Numbered from the stretch's first letter, positions 29,512-41,200 are shown. The stretch is DNA of 64,000 nt from Sulfurisoma sp963709555 (GCA_963709555.1 CAVPWR010000008.1:930001-994000), one strand, 5' to 3'. A program made the numbers and translations. The notes: generated by a model from the letters alone, not told the origin.

Positions 29512-29527
29512 TGCATCATCCGTGCCA
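29512..29527 (-). promoter_or_regulatory. Sigma-54 promoter of nrtA operon
   Basis: On the minus strand TGGCACGGATGATGCA: invariant GG (-24) and GC (-12) are at the exact required spacing and the -24 box TGGCACG is perfect. Expected transcription start near 29500, 28 bases before the ATG. Points to nitrogen control. Confidence 0.85.
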
Positions 29528-29578
29528 TGCGCCTGAAGCCTCTCGAGGCACCATTTGCAGCACGCATTCCGAAAATTC

Positions 29579-29595
29579 CGCACCGCACGGGTGCA
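29579..29595. promoter_or_regulatory. NtrC-like binding site upstream of nrtA
   Basis: CGCACC-N5-GGTGCA matches the NtrC palindrome TGCACC-N5-GGTGCA in 11 of 12 positions. Its centre lies about 87 bases upstream of the expected start at 29500, a usual enhancer distance. A further half-site TGCACC lies near 29610. Confidence 0.75.
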
Positions 29596-29618
29596 TGCCT
29601 TTTCCGCCATGCACCAAT

Positions 29619-29807
29619 TCAGAATTCCAGTAGCTGGAAGTCGGCCTTGGTCACGCCGCATTCGGGGCAGTACCAGTCGTCGGGCAGGTCCGCGAGGCGG
29701 GTGCCGGGGGGTATCCCCTCCGCGGGCAGACCCTGCGCCTCGTCGTAGATCCAGCCGCAGACGACGCAGACCCACTGCTGGTATTCTGTAAGGACTTCTG
29801 CATCCAT
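29619..29807 (-). CDS. Rubredoxin
   Basis: 62-residue iron protein with the two Cys-x2-Cys knuckles CVVCGWIYDEAQG and CPECGVTKADF that bind one iron. Small soluble electron carrier. It ends the ACAD-DUF302-rubredoxin operon (3 bases after DUF302), suggesting it passes electrons to or from the flavoprotein encoded first in that operon; this pairing is inference. Confidence 0.95.
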   Translation of the reverse strand: MDAEVLTEYQQWVCVVCGWIYDEAQGLPAEGIPPGTRLADLPDDWYCPECGVTKADFQLLEF

Positions 29808-29810
29808 GAA

Positions 29811-30203
29811 TCACTCCTTGACGTCATCGAGCGCGGCGAGAATCCGCGCGAAAATTTCATCCAGTTCGCAACCGATCGCATCGAGCGCGGGGTTGTCATA
29901 CGGTTCGAAAATCCATGACGGCATGCGGCATGCCACCCAGGTCCTGCCCTCGTGCTCGCAAACGTGGATGCGGATCGGGATGTCGAGGCCGGCACGTTTG
30001 TCCGCGGCCCAGACCTTGACGGCAAAGTCCGGACGAAAGATTTCGAGGATCTGGTCGGGCGGAACCTCGATCCCCTTCCTGGCACAATTGGCCTGACCGT
30101 TGATGTGAGCGACCAGGCCCATCGGCACGGCTGCGGCCGCCTCGGTCAGGCGCTCGATCGCGGCAGTGGCAGGGAGGCGGACGACGAAGCGCTTGAGTTC
30201 CAT
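29811..30203 (-). CDS. DUF302 domain protein
   Basis: 130 residues; DUF302-like, recognised by VPMGLVAHINGQANCARKG, PIRIHVCEHEGRTWVACRMPS and a C-terminal LDEIFARILAAL helix. The family has no established activity; members bind small ligands or haem in some predictions. I chose ATG 30203, giving MELKRFVVRLPA. It lies 10 bases after the flavoprotein gene and 3 before rubredoxin, so belongs to the sigma-54-driven redox operon. Confidence 0.8.
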   Translation of the reverse strand: MELKRFVVRLPATAAIERLTEAAAAVPMGLVAHINGQANCARKGIEVPPDQILEIFRPDFAVKVWAADKRAGLDIPIRIHVCEHEGRTWVACRMPSWIFEPYDNPALDAIGCELDEIFARILAALDDVKE

Positions 30204-30213
30204 GGCGAACACC

Positions 30214-31416
30214 TCAGGCCACGGCACAGCCGGTGCCGCCACCCTCGATGCGGGCGATCTCGCGTCGCAGGTGCTTGGTCGCGGGCGTCACGATGGCGAT
30301 GAAGTAGGCCTCGCGCAGACGCCGCTGGGCCGGGCTTTTCTGCAGGTAGCCTTTGGCGCCCATGTGCAGCAGTGCCGAATTCGCCGCCTTCAGCGACATC
30401 TCGCCGCCGGCCAGGCGCAGCTTGAGGATGTCGAGCACGACGTCGGCCTGCGGATTGGCGGTGATGGTTTCGGCCAGGGCGTAGGTCGCCGCACGCGCCT
30501 CCTGCAATGCGGAATCGATATCCTCGACCTGGTCGTCGAGGAACTGGTTGACGTGGGCGTGGGTCCTGTTCGACTGCTTCATCATGTCGGTGCAGGCCTC
30601 GATCAGCCCGAGACCCATGCCCATCTGCGCCAGGATCATGCCGGGCTTGATGCGGCGGACGTAGGCCTTCGACTGTCCCGGATGCGACAGCACCATCCCA
30701 TCCGGCACGAAGGTTTCCTTGAAATGGCAGGCCAGGGTGCGGGTGCCGTCGAGCGCGACGAAGTGGGCGCAGTCCACCAGCTTGAAGCCGGGCTGATTGC
30801 AGTCGACCAGCACGAAGACCAGTCCGTCGTCGCCCTTGGCCGCCCCTTCCACCGGGCAGCCGGTGGTGAAGTAGTGCGCCGGGCCGAGGTTCGACACCCA
30901 CGGCAGCACGCCGTTGATGAGGTAGCCGCCATCGACCTTTTTCGCCGACAGTCGGAAATCCTCGATGGTGTCGCAGGACTTGACCGTGTTGGACAGGCCG
31001 GTGCCGACCAGCACCTCGCCGCGGGCGATGCGCGGCAGGAAGGAAGCCTTCAGCGCGGCGTTGTCGGACATCTGGATGTAGCGGGCGCAGGCCGTCTGGC
31101 ACCAGACCAGAAATCCGGTGGACAGGCAATGCCTGGCCGCCTCTTCCATCACCTGGATGACGTGCTTGAGGCCGAGGCCGTTACCGCCATGCTCCGGAGC
31201 CATGGCGCCGCGGAAGCCGCCGATGGCCCCCAACTCGCGCAAGAAGCTTTCCGGATATTCGGCCTTGAGGTCAACGTCAACCACTTTCGGCGCCAGCTTC
31301 TCTGTCGTGAGTTTGCGTACGGCCGCGAGGCTGGCGGCGGACTCCTCGAGCTGCTGGGTGTAGTCGCGCGCCGATGCATCGTTGAAGGATGCCTTGAGGG
31401 TTGCGGTGGCGGACAT
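30214..31416 (-). CDS. Acyl-CoA-dehydrogenase-fold flavoprotein lacking the catalytic Glu
   Basis: 400 residues, with the ACAD N-terminal helical, middle beta (VGTGLSNTVKSCDTIEDF, NGVLPWVSNLG) and C-terminal helical domains. The usual catalytic segment IYEGT aligns without gaps to IVTPA (about residues 380-384), so Glu is replaced by Thr. It is thus probably not a normal acyl-CoA dehydrogenase but a relative of the flavin monooxygenase/oxidase branch (SfnB, DszC, nitroalkane-oxidase-like). Good ribosome site (AGGAG) before ATG 31416. First gene of its operon, from the sigma-54 promoter at 31465-31480. Confidence 0.85.
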   Translation of the reverse strand: MSATATLKASFNDASARDYTQQLEESAASLAAVRKLTTEKLAPKVVDVDLKAEYPESFLRELGAIGGFRGAMAPEHGGNGLGLKHVIQVMEEAARHCLSTGFLVWCQTACARYIQMSDNAALKASFLPRIARGEVLVGTGLSNTVKSCDTIEDFRLSAKKVDGGYLINGVLPWVSNLGPAHYFTTGCPVEGAAKGDDGLVFVLVDCNQPGFKLVDCAHFVALDGTRTLACHFKETFVPDGMVLSHPGQSKAYVRRIKPGMILAQMGMGLGLIEACTDMMKQSNRTHAHVNQFLDDQVEDIDSALQEARAATYALAETITANPQADVVLDILKLRLAGGEMSLKAANSALLHMGAKGYLQKSPAQRRLREAYFIAIVTPATKHLRREIARIEGGGTGCAVA

Positions 31417-31464
31417 GGGCTTTCTCCTGAATGGCGGGTGTATGGAAGGTATTGACCACTCCAT

Positions 31465-31480
31465 TGCATTCCCTGTGCCA
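31465..31480 (-). promoter_or_regulatory. Sigma-54 promoter of the ACAD-like operon
   Basis: Minus-strand TGGCACAGGGAATGCA has GG and GC at exact -24/-12 spacing. Expected start near 31453, 37 bases before the gene. Divergent from the osmC sigma-54 promoter 200 bases away. Confidence 0.8.
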
Positions 31481-31544
31481 CCCAAGCGAACATATTGCAA
31501 TCAGATAGTTACGAAATAAGTCCGACTTTCGGCAAGAACAATGA

Positions 31545-31561
31545 GTGAACAATTTGTTAAC
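31545..31561. promoter_or_regulatory. 17-bp palindrome between two divergent sigma-54 promoters (candidate activator site)
   Basis: GTGAACAATTTGTTAAC is a palindrome about a central base with one mismatched pair (positions 3 and 15). It is A/T-rich in an otherwise GC-rich region and lies about 90 bases from one promoter and 130 from the other, right for an enhancer. It does not resemble the NtrC box. The neighbouring GAF-AAA-Fis activator is the natural candidate to bind it. Confidence 0.5.
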
Positions 31562-31675
31562 ACATTGCCTAGCCATCTCCAGAGCGAGGGAAGCTTCGTC
31601 ACCGCGCCCGATTCTTTCCCTAACTGTCTGCCGCAAATGAAGAACTTCGCGGCTTGGCGGGATGTGCCCCGAACT

Positions 31676-31691
31676 TGGCACGCATTCTGCG
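31676..31691 (+). promoter_or_regulatory. Sigma-54 promoter of osmC-like gene
   Basis: TGGCACGCATTCTGCG, preceded by T, has perfect TTGGCACG -24 box and GC of the -12 box at exact spacing. Expected start near 31703, 54 bases before ATG 31757. Confidence 0.8.
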
Positions 31692-31756
31692 AAGGCCCGT
31701 ATGACGCGCCTTCCGCCGCGCTCGATCCATTACCGAATCACTCATTGGAGAACGCC

Positions 31757-32299
31757 ATGAATGCACCCGCCGAAACCATCACCACCTACCTGAAGCCCAT
31801 CGATCGCGAAGGACTGCTGAAGTTCGCCGCTTCGGGCAAGGACAACCCCGAGCGCAAGGGGACGAACAAGGTGCACACCGTGATGAAAGGCATGTTCCGC
31901 ACCTGGAGCTTCGTCGGTGAGCACAACCCCGTGGTCGTCGACGAGCCGCTGCACCTCTTCGGCGAAAACACCGTGCCGGCCCCGGGGGAGATCGCGCTTT
32001 CCGCGCTGGGCGGCTGCCTTGGCGTCGGCATCACCGCCGTGGCCACCTTCCGCCAGGTCAAGCTCTCCAAGCTGGAGATCTTCCTCGAGGCGGACATCGG
32101 CAATACCGCGGCCTGGGGCGCCGGCGGCGCCGAGCGCACTCCTGCGCAAATGGGCTTCCAGGACATCCGGGTCAAGGTGCTGGTCGAAGGCGACGCCACG
32201 CGCGAAGAACTCGACGACATCGTCAAGCAGGCCAACTACTGCTCGCCGGTCGCGAACACCATGCGCAATCCCGTGCCGTTCAGCATCTCGACACTCTGA
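31757..32299 (+). CDS. OsmC/Ohr-family protein
   Basis: 180 residues of the OsmC-like fold, with the family's ALGGCLGVGITAVA helix (Cys about 86) and the second redox position in QANYCSPVANTM (Cys about 163). OsmC-type proteins reduce organic peroxides through two cysteines. A ribosome site (GGAG) precedes ATG 31757. It is divergent from the flavoprotein operon and shares the regulatory region, so may detoxify peroxides or reactive products from that enzyme (inference). Confidence 0.88.
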   Translation: MNAPAETITTYLKPIDREGLLKFAASGKDNPERKGTNKVHTVMKGMFRTWSFVGEHNPVVVDEPLHLFGENTVPAPGEIALSALGGCLGVGITAVATFRQVKLSKLEIFLEADIGNTAAWGAGGAERTPAQMGFQDIRVKVLVEGDATREELDDIVKQANYCSPVANTMRNPVPFSISTL

Positions 32300-32322
32300 G
32301 CTTCAGCGCGTCCGGCGCCGGC

Positions 32323-32350
32323 AAAAAGTCGGCGCTGGCGGGACGGTGCG
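32323..32350 (+). repeat. 25-bp dispersed repeat, copy 5
   Basis: Exact core then GGACGGTG, in the convergent gap between osmC and the activator gene. With the upstream GCGCCGGC it can form an 8-bp hairpin. Confidence 0.85.
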
Positions 32351-32369
32351 CCCGGTGGACCCGGCCGCC

Positions 32370-33988
<1,619 letters not shown>

Positions 33989-33998
33989 GCGCCGGTCG

Positions 33999-34730
33999 TC
34001 ACCCTTCAGTCAGGGTCATCAGGATGTCGGCATACCAGGCGCAGTTCAGCCCCAGTGCCTCGTCGAGGTCAAGGTCGCGCGTACCGACATCGAGCCGGGC
34101 GGAGTGGACGCCGAGCAGCAGCCATGGCAGTTCGCCCTGCAGCGATTCAGGCCTGGCGTCGCGCATGACGACGGGGGCGCCGCTGGTGCCGCGGTGGGTG
34201 CGCGCGTCGGTGAGGAAATAGCCCTCCCCCTGAAAGCGCAACCCGAAAGGCGAGGCGGCCATGGCCTGGCGCACGACGGGCAGGTGGTGCCGCGCATCGT
34301 GGAACCCGAGCGGGAAACCCACCACCAGCAAGGGCGTGCCGACCTTGACCTGGTCGAGGCGTCCGAGCAGGTGCTGCGGCGTGAAAGCGCGAATCACCGC
34401 CGTCTTCGGCAGGGCGGCGCGGTCGATTTCGATCACCGCCACGTCGATCTCTCCTGCGGTGTCGAGGCCCTGGCGCCACAGCCCCTTGCCATCGCGATAC
34501 AAGGGCATGGAGAAGCCGGTCGATGCAGCCAGGTTGTTCGGGTTGATGTGCAGTTCGATCTCGATGCGATCGGGAAAGTGTTCGCTGGGTTCGTCGAACA
34601 TCACATGCCGGCTGGTCGCCAGGAAGAGCCGATCGGCCCGCGCGAAGAAAAAGCCGCTGGCATTGGTGAGCGGTTTCTTGCCGTCAAAGGTGAGGATGTG
34701 CGCGGCGGCAAGGAAAAGGGATTCGATCAT
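33999..34730 (-). CDS. Trypsin-like serine peptidase, cytoplasmic
   Basis: 243 residues with a chymotrypsin-fold triad: His in ATSRHVMFD (about 42), Asp in EIDVAVIEID (about 95), Ser in HRGTSGAPVVM (about 181). No signal peptide is evident. I chose ATG 34730 (MIESLFLAAAHI), since upstream codons run into the alpha-E gene region and look non-coding. It lies 10 bases before the activator gene in the same direction. Similar peptidases occur in bacterial stress clusters; substrate unknown. Confidence 0.75.
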   Translation of the reverse strand: MIESLFLAAAHILTFDGKKPLTNASGFFFARADRLFLATSRHVMFDEPSEHFPDRIEIELHINPNNLAASTGFSMPLYRDGKGLWRQGLDTAGEIDVAVIEIDRAALPKTAVIRAFTPQHLLGRLDQVKVGTPLLVVGFPLGFHDARHHLPVVRQAMAASPFGLRFQGEGYFLTDARTHRGTSGAPVVMRDARPESLQGELPWLLLGVHSARLDVGTRDLDLDEALGLNCAWYADILMTLTEG

Positions 34731-34773
34731 TAGCGGGGCACCGTTTCGATGGGCCGCGCGGTCGCGCGGAAAA

Positions 34774-35739
34774 TTACTGGTTCTCGCCCGACCCGTTGTT
34801 TCGCTGGTGCAGATGGAAATACTGCCGGGCCACGGCGGCGTGTATGGCGCCGATGTCGGCCTGCACCTGGTCGAGGTATTCATGCAGCACGGGGGATGTT
34901 AGCCCCTCCAGCTTCATTCCGTCGAGGCGACGCCAGGCCTTGCGCACCTGCTTCATCGCATCCAGATGCTGCGGCAGCGTGGACAGGCAGCCTTCGATCT
35001 CGGCGAGGCAGTGTTTCACGGTGCGCGGGAAATGGGGGTCCTTCAGCAGGAATTCCGCCACGTCGTGGCTGCGCACGTGTACGCCGACATGGTTGCGATA
35101 CATCTGGTAGGCCGAGAGGGCGTTCAGGGTGCTGATCCAGGCGCGTTCGCTGGTCAGAACGGCCAGCGCCGAGTCGACAGGCAGATGCACGGCCGAGTTG
35201 ACGTCGACGATGCGCGTGGTCATGTCGGCGCGCTCCATGTTGCGCCCGAGCTTGATGAACTGATAGGCCACGTCGCGGCTCATGGAACCGGTGATCAGGC
35301 CGACGATGGATTCGCGCTGGCCGATGACGGCACGCAGCACCTCGTCGCGCGGGCCACGGCCGATCAATGTGCGTGCCGCGTTCTCGCGGATGTAGAGGTA
35401 GAGGCTGTTGATCCTCTCCCACAGTTCCATCGGCAGCACCTCCCGCACCGTGCGGGTGTTCTCGCGCGCGTTGTGGATGCTGGAGATGATGGAACTTGGA
35501 TTGTCCTCGTCCTCGATGAGGAAGCGGATGATGCTGTCCTCGTCGGCCTGGGGGTAGCGCTTGCCGAACTCGGCGTCGAGGCCGGCCACCTTGATCAGCA
35601 CATCCCAGCCGAAGCTGGCGTTGACCGGCAGGTCGAGCAGCACCTGGGTGGTGCTGTTGATGAGCCGCGCCGTGTTTTCGGCGCGCTCGAGGTAGCGGCC
35701 CACCCAGTAGAGATTTTCGGCGACGCGCGACAGCATCAT
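34774..35739 (-). CDS. Alpha-E domain protein (DUF403)
   Basis: 321 residues, all-helical alpha-E family, recognised by MMLSRVAENLYWVGRYLERA at the N-terminus and the repeated RENTRTVREVLP and GRNMERADMTTRI segments. Function unknown; always encoded beside a circularly permuted ATP-grasp protein and a transglutaminase, with which it is thought to act in a peptide-synthesis or tagging system. Start overlaps the ATP-grasp stop (ATGATG). Confidence 0.92.
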   Translation of the reverse strand: MMLSRVAENLYWVGRYLERAENTARLINSTTQVLLDLPVNASFGWDVLIKVAGLDAEFGKRYPQADEDSIIRFLIEDEDNPSSIISSIHNARENTRTVREVLPMELWERINSLYLYIRENAARTLIGRGPRDEVLRAVIGQRESIVGLITGSMSRDVAYQFIKLGRNMERADMTTRIVDVNSAVHLPVDSALAVLTSERAWISTLNALSAYQMYRNHVGVHVRSHDVAEFLLKDPHFPRTVKHCLAEIEGCLSTLPQHLDAMKQVRKAWRRLDGMKLEGLTSPVLHEYLDQVQADIGAIHAAVARQYFHLHQRNNGSGENQ

Positions 35740-37205
35740 GCCTCCCCGGTATCCACGATCCAGGTGTCCTTGCTGCCGCCGCCCTGGGAGGAATTGACCA
35801 CCAGCGAGCCCTGGCGCAGGGCGACACGAGTCAGCCCGCCGGTGGTGGCGTAGAGGCGGTTCGACTGCAGCACGAAGGGGCGCAGGTCGAGGTGGCGCGG
35901 CGCGAGCTGGTCGCCGACCATGGTGGGCGCCGTGGAGATCGCCAGCGTCGGCTGCGCCATGTAGTTGCGCGGGTTGGCGCGGATCAGGTCGGCGAACTTG
36001 CGCCGCTCCTCTTCGCTCGCGCGCGGACCGATGAGCATGCCGTAGCCGCCGGACTCGTTGGCCGGCTTCACCACCAGCTTGTCGAGATTGGCGAGGACGT
36101 AGTCGCGTTGCGTGTCGTCCATGCACAGCCAGCTCGGCACGTTGGGGATGATCGGATCCTGGTCGAGGTAGTACTTGATGATCTGCGGCACGAAGGTGTA
36201 GACCACCTTGTCGTCGGCGACGCCGGCGCCCGGGGCGTTGGCGATGCCGACCTTGCCGGCCTTCCACGCCCGCATCAGGCCGGGCACGCCCAGCATCGAG
36301 TCGGGGCGGAAGGCCTCGGGATCGAGGAAGTCGTCGTCGATGCGGCGGTAGACCACGTCCACCCGGCGCAGGCCGGAGATGGTCTTCATATACACGCAGT
36401 CGTCGGCCTTGACGACCAGGTCGGAACCCTCGACCAGGATGGCGCCCATCTTCTGCGCCAGGTAGCTGTGCTCGAAATAAGCCGAGTTGTAGATGCCGGG
36501 GGTCAGGACCACCACCACCGGACGATCGTCCTGGCGCGGCGACAGTGCCGCCAGCGTGTCGTAGAGCTGGGTCGGGTAGTCGTCGACGGGCAGGATGTCG
36601 CTCGACTTGAACAACTCGGGGAACAGGCGCTTCATCAGCTGCCGGTTTTCCAGCATGTAGGACACGCCGGACGGCACGCGCAGGTTGTCCTCGAGCACAT
36701 AGACCGTGCCGTCGCCATCACGCACCAAGTCGGTGCCGCAAACATGGGCCCACACCCCAAAACGGGGCGTCATGCCCCGGCAGCATTCGCGGAAATTCTT
36801 CGAACCCGCCAATACCTCGGCCGGAAAGACGCCGTCCTTGACGATGCGCTGGGCGTTGTAGAGGTCGTCGATGAACAGGTTGAGGGCGGTCAACCGCTGT
36901 TTCAGGCCGGCATCGATGCGGTCCCATTCGCGTTTCGACATGGTGCGCGGAATGATGTCGAAGGGCCAGGCGCGGTCGATGTTGCCCGCCTCGCTGTAGA
37001 CGGTGAAGGTGATGCCCATGGCCATGATCGCCGCGTCGACGGCCTCGCGGCGGGCCACCAGCTCTTTGGCGCCGAGGTGGTTGACGTAGTCGAACAGGGC
37101 CCGTGCCGCCGGACGCGGGCGCAGGTCGTCTCCCAGCAGCTCGTCGTAAATGCCGGGCTGCGGGTAGTCGATCAGATCTATGCTCTGCGTGGTCCTGGCG
37201 TTCAT
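35736..37205 (-). CDS. Circularly permuted ATP-grasp type 2 protein (DUF404/DUF407)
   Basis: 489 residues; begins with the DUF404 part (YDELLGDDLRPRPAARALFDYV) and ends with the ATP-grasp lid (KPANESGGYGMLIGPRA) and QGGGSKDTWIVDT. Predicted ATP-dependent carboxylate-amine ligase. Coupled to the alpha-E gene and divergent from the Anbu protease. Part of the four-gene Anbu-linked neighbourhood (alpha-E, ATP-grasp, Anbu, transglutaminase). Confidence 0.93.
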   Translation of the reverse strand: MNARTTQSIDLIDYPQPGIYDELLGDDLRPRPAARALFDYVNHLGAKELVARREAVDAAIMAMGITFTVYSEAGNIDRAWPFDIIPRTMSKREWDRIDAGLKQRLTALNLFIDDLYNAQRIVKDGVFPAEVLAGSKNFRECCRGMTPRFGVWAHVCGTDLVRDGDGTVYVLEDNLRVPSGVSYMLENRQLMKRLFPELFKSSDILPVDDYPTQLYDTLAALSPRQDDRPVVVVLTPGIYNSAYFEHSYLAQKMGAILVEGSDLVVKADDCVYMKTISGLRRVDVVYRRIDDDFLDPEAFRPDSMLGVPGLMRAWKAGKVGIANAPGAGVADDKVVYTFVPQIIKYYLDQDPIIPNVPSWLCMDDTQRDYVLANLDKLVVKPANESGGYGMLIGPRASEEERRKFADLIRANPRNYMAQPTLAISTAPTMVGDQLAPRHLDLRPFVLQSNRLYATTGGLTRVALRQGSLVVNSSQGGGSKDTWIVDTGEA

Positions 37206-37352
37206 GGCCTGTCTTGCGGCGCTTATCCCGTGATGTCACATGTTGCAGTATCCATAGCAACAAGCAGGCCACCCCTAATCCGCCGCGATCGGGCTTCCAC
37301 GCGGTGCGGGATGCCCTTACAATGGAGCAGCCCATTTCATCCCTGCCTGCCA

Positions 37353-38135
37353 ATGACCTACTGCCTCGCCATCAACGTCAACGACGGCCTCGTGTTCTGT
37401 TCCGATTCGCGCACCAACGCGGGCACGGACAACGTCAGCGTCTATTCCAAGATGCATACCTTTGCCTGGCCGGGCCAGCGTTCCTTCGTGCTGCTATCCG
37501 CCGGCAACCTGGCGACCACCCAGGCCGTGGTCAAGAAACTTAACGGCGACATCCCCGCCGGACTGGCGCCCAACCTGCTGACGGTCAACAGCATGCAGGA
37601 AGCGGCCGATTATCTAGGCGTCGTCAGCACCCAGGTGCAGAAGCTGCATACCAGCCGGGACACGGCCACCACCAGCTTCGAGGCGACCTTCATCTTCGGC
37701 GGCCAAATCGCCGGCCAGGCACCGGAGATGTTCATGGTCTATCCGCAGGGCAACTACATCCACGAGTCGCGCGAGCATCCCTTCCTGCAGATCGGCGAGA
37801 TCAAGTACGGCAAACCGATACTCGACCGGGTGATCAAACGCGACGTGTCCCTCGAGCGCTCGGCGCGCTGCGCCCTGGTATCGATGAATTCGACCATCCG
37901 CAGCAATGTCACCGTCGGACCGCCAGTGGAACTGCTGATCTACGAGCGCGACAGCCTCGGCGAGGGCAGGAGGATCTATTTCAGCGAGGACGACCCCTAC
38001 GCGCGGCAACTGTCCGAGCGCTGGAACGAGGGGCTGATGAAGGCCCTGCAGGACCTGCCCCACTTTCCGTGGGAGACGGAAACGAAGGCTGCCGACGACG
38101 AGCACCGGGTCTTCAACTTCCCCGGCAACACCTGA
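37353..38135 (+). CDS. Anbu-type proteasome-like peptidase
   Basis: 260 residues of the Ntn-hydrolase proteasome beta superfamily. The start MTYCLAINVNDGLVFCSDSRTN places Thr2 as the exposed nucleophile after Met removal, with Asp18 and a downstream Lys in the expected places. The bacterial Anbu (BPH/ancestral beta subunit) family is recognised by this N-terminus plus LLSAGNLATTQAV. It assembles into open rings or helices in studied bacteria; peptidase activity is weak or unknown. The ATG at 37353 is fixed by the need for Thr at position 2. Confidence 0.9.
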   Translation: MTYCLAINVNDGLVFCSDSRTNAGTDNVSVYSKMHTFAWPGQRSFVLLSAGNLATTQAVVKKLNGDIPAGLAPNLLTVNSMQEAADYLGVVSTQVQKLHTSRDTATTSFEATFIFGGQIAGQAPEMFMVYPQGNYIHESREHPFLQIGEIKYGKPILDRVIKRDVSLERSARCALVSMNSTIRSNVTVGPPVELLIYERDSLGEGRRIYFSEDDPYARQLSERWNEGLMKALQDLPHFPWETETKAADDEHRVFNFPGNT

Positions 38136-38235
38136 TCCCTGAGCTTCGTTTCGCCGTGGCGGCAAGCGCCGCCGAATAGCCGGCACGTTCGTTGCATGGG
38201 GTTTCGTCAGTTTCCAGAAGAACTGACAGGAACCC

Positions 38236-41200
38236 ATGTCCATACATGTTGCCATCCGCCATACCACGCACTATCGTTTCGACCGCCCGGTCCTGCTGAG
38301 CCCCCATGTGGTGCGCTTGCGACCGGCGGCGCATAGCCGCACGCCGATCGTCGCCTACAGCCTCAAGGTCCGGCCCGAGAAGCACTTCATCAACTGGCAG
38401 CAGGATCCTTTCGGCAACTACCTCGCGCGCCTGGTCTTTCCGGAGAAGGCCACGGAGTTGCTGATCGACGTCGAGGTCATCGCCGACCTGACGGTGATCA
38501 ATCCCTTCGACTTTTTCGTCGAGGACTACGCCGAGCACTACCCCTTCGCCTACGAGCCCGCCCTGGTGCAGGAGCTTGCCCCCTATCTGGAGTGCGAAAA
38601 GCCGGGGCCCTTGCTGGCTGGCTACCTCGCAGGCATCCCGCGGGAACGGCGGCTGATCAACGACTTCCTCGTCGAACTGAACCAGCGCCTGCAACGCGCG
38701 ATCGGTTACACCGTGCGCATGGAACCGGGTGTGCAAAGCTGCGAGGAAACCCTGGGTCGTGCCATCGGCTCCTGTCGCGATAGCGGCTGGCTGCTGGTGC
38801 AGATACTGCGCCACCTCGGTCTGGCGGCGCGCTTCACCTCGGGCTACCTGGTGCAACTCACCGCCGACGAAAAGTCGCTGGACGGACCGTCCGGGCCGGA
38901 GAAGGATTTCACCGACCTCCACGCCTGGGCCGAAGTCTATATCCCCGGCGCCGGCTGGATCGGCCTCGACCCAACCTCGGGCCTGTTCGCCGGTGAGGGC
39001 CACATTCCGTTGGCCTGCACGCCCAACCCGTCGAGCGCCGCGCCGATCGAAGGCTTCACCGACGAGTGCGAAGTCGCGTTCGAGTTCAGCAACACCGTGA
39101 CGCGCTTCAAGGAAGACCCGCGCGTCACCAAGCCCTACACGGACGAACAATGGATGCACATCCGCGCGCTCGGCCGCCTCGTCGACGCGAAGTTGCAAGC
39201 CATGGACGTGCGGCTGACCCAGGGCGGCGAGCCGACCTTCGTCTCGGTCGACGACATGGAAGCGCCGGAATGGAACACCGCCGCTCTCGGCGATCACAAG
39301 CGCGAGCGTGCCGAAGTGCTGGCGCGCCGGCTCATGGCGCGATTTGCCTCCGGCGCGATGCTGCACACGGCGCAGGGCAAGTGGTATCCGGGCGAACCGC
39401 TGCCGCGCTGGGCGCTGGGCATCTTCTGGCGCAAGGACGGCGTGCCGGTCTGGCGCGATGCGACATTGCTGGCGGAGCCGCTCAAGGACTATGGTCATGG
39501 TGCGGCCGACGCGCGCCGCTTCGCCGAGATGCTGGCGAAGACCCTCGGCCTGGCCCAACGCTACGTGCAGCCTGCGTTCGAGGACGCGCTGCACTACCTG
39601 CAGAATGAAGCAGAACTGCCGGCCAACCTCGACTCCTCCCGCGCCGCGCTGAAGGATTCGCTGGAACGACGCAGATTGGCGCAGGTGCTGTCGCAGGGGC
39701 TCGACGATCCCGTCGGCTATGTCCTGCCGCTGGGCTGGGACTGGACGGCCGCCTGCTGGTATTCCGCACCATGGCAATTCCGGCGCGGTCGAATCTACCT
39801 CGCCGCCGGCGATTCACCGCTGGGGCTGCGGCTGCCGCTGGCTTCGCTGCCGTGGGTGGCCGAGGACGAGCTGGAAAAGGTCGGCGAGGTCGATCCCTTC
39901 GCCCCGCACCCGCCGCTGGCCGATTTTCATGGCGAAGTCGCGGCGCGCTTCAGCCATGTCGACACGACGACCGAGCCGCATCCGGAGATCCACCCGCAGC
40001 CGCCGGGCGACCGCGAGCGGGTGGCGGTCGCAGTGCCGCATACGGCATTGTGCGTGGAAGCGCGCGGCGGCTGCCTGCATGTCTTCCTGCCGCCGATGAA
40101 GCGACTCGAACATGCGCTGGACCTGATCGCCGCCATCGAACACACGGCGGCGGCGCTGGCGATGCCCGTCGTACTCGAAGGTTACGCGCCGCCCGGCGAT
40201 GGTCGCCTGCAGAAGTTGCTGGTGACCCCGGATCCCGGCGTCATCGAAGTGAACGTGCAGCCGGCGGCGAACTGGCAGGAACTCGAAGACATCACGACCA
40301 CCCTGTACGAAGAGGCGCACCTGTCTCGCCTGGGCACCGAGAAGTTCATGCTCGACGGCCGCCACACCGGCACCGGCGGCGGCAACCATGTGACCCTGGG
40401 GGCCGCGACGCCGGCCGACAGCCCCTTCCTGCGGCGGCCGGACCTGCTGCGCAGCATCGTCACCTACTGGCAGCATCATCCAAGCCTGTCCTACCTTTTC
40501 AGCGGCATGTTCCTCGGGCCGACCAGCCAGGCGCCACGCGTGGACGAGGGGCGCGCCGAGACGCTCTACGAACTGGAGATCGCCTTCCAGCAGATGCCGG
40601 CCGGTGAGGTGCCGCAACCGTGGCTGGTCGATCGCCTGTTCCGCCACCTGCTTTCCGACATCACCGGCAACACGCATCGCGCCGAGTTCTGCATCGACAA
40701 GCTCTACTCGCCCGACAGTGCGGCGGGGCGCCAGGGCTTGCTGGAGTTTCGCGGTTTCGAAATGCCGCCGCACGCGCGCATGAGCCTGGCGCAGATGCTG
40801 CTGGTGCGGGCGCTGGTGGCGCGCTTCTGGAAGGCGCCCTACACCAAGCCGCTGGTACGCTGGGGCACCGAGCTCCACGACCGCTGGATGCTGCCGCATT
40901 ACCTCGCGGCGGATCTCAAGGACGTCGTCGCCGACCTCGCCGACGCCGGCTATCCCTTCCAGGCCGACTGGTTCGCGCCCTTCCTCGAGTTCCGTTTCCC
41001 GCGCCATGGCAGCCTGCAACTGGGCGACATCGAGATCGAGGTGCGCGGCGCCATCGAGCCCTGGCACGTGCTGGGCGAGGAGGTGACCGGGCTGGGCACG
41101 GCGCGCTTCGTCGACTCCTCGGTCGAGCGCGTGCAGATCAAGGCGACCGGACTGACCGACGGTCGCTACGCCATCGCCTGCAACGGCCGCCGCGTGCCGC

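Noticed and set aside
38872..38900. AAAAGTCGCTGG... in the transglutaminase gene resembles the repeat with a gap.
   Set aside because: Needs a 3-base deletion and several mismatches; encodes ordinary family sequence.
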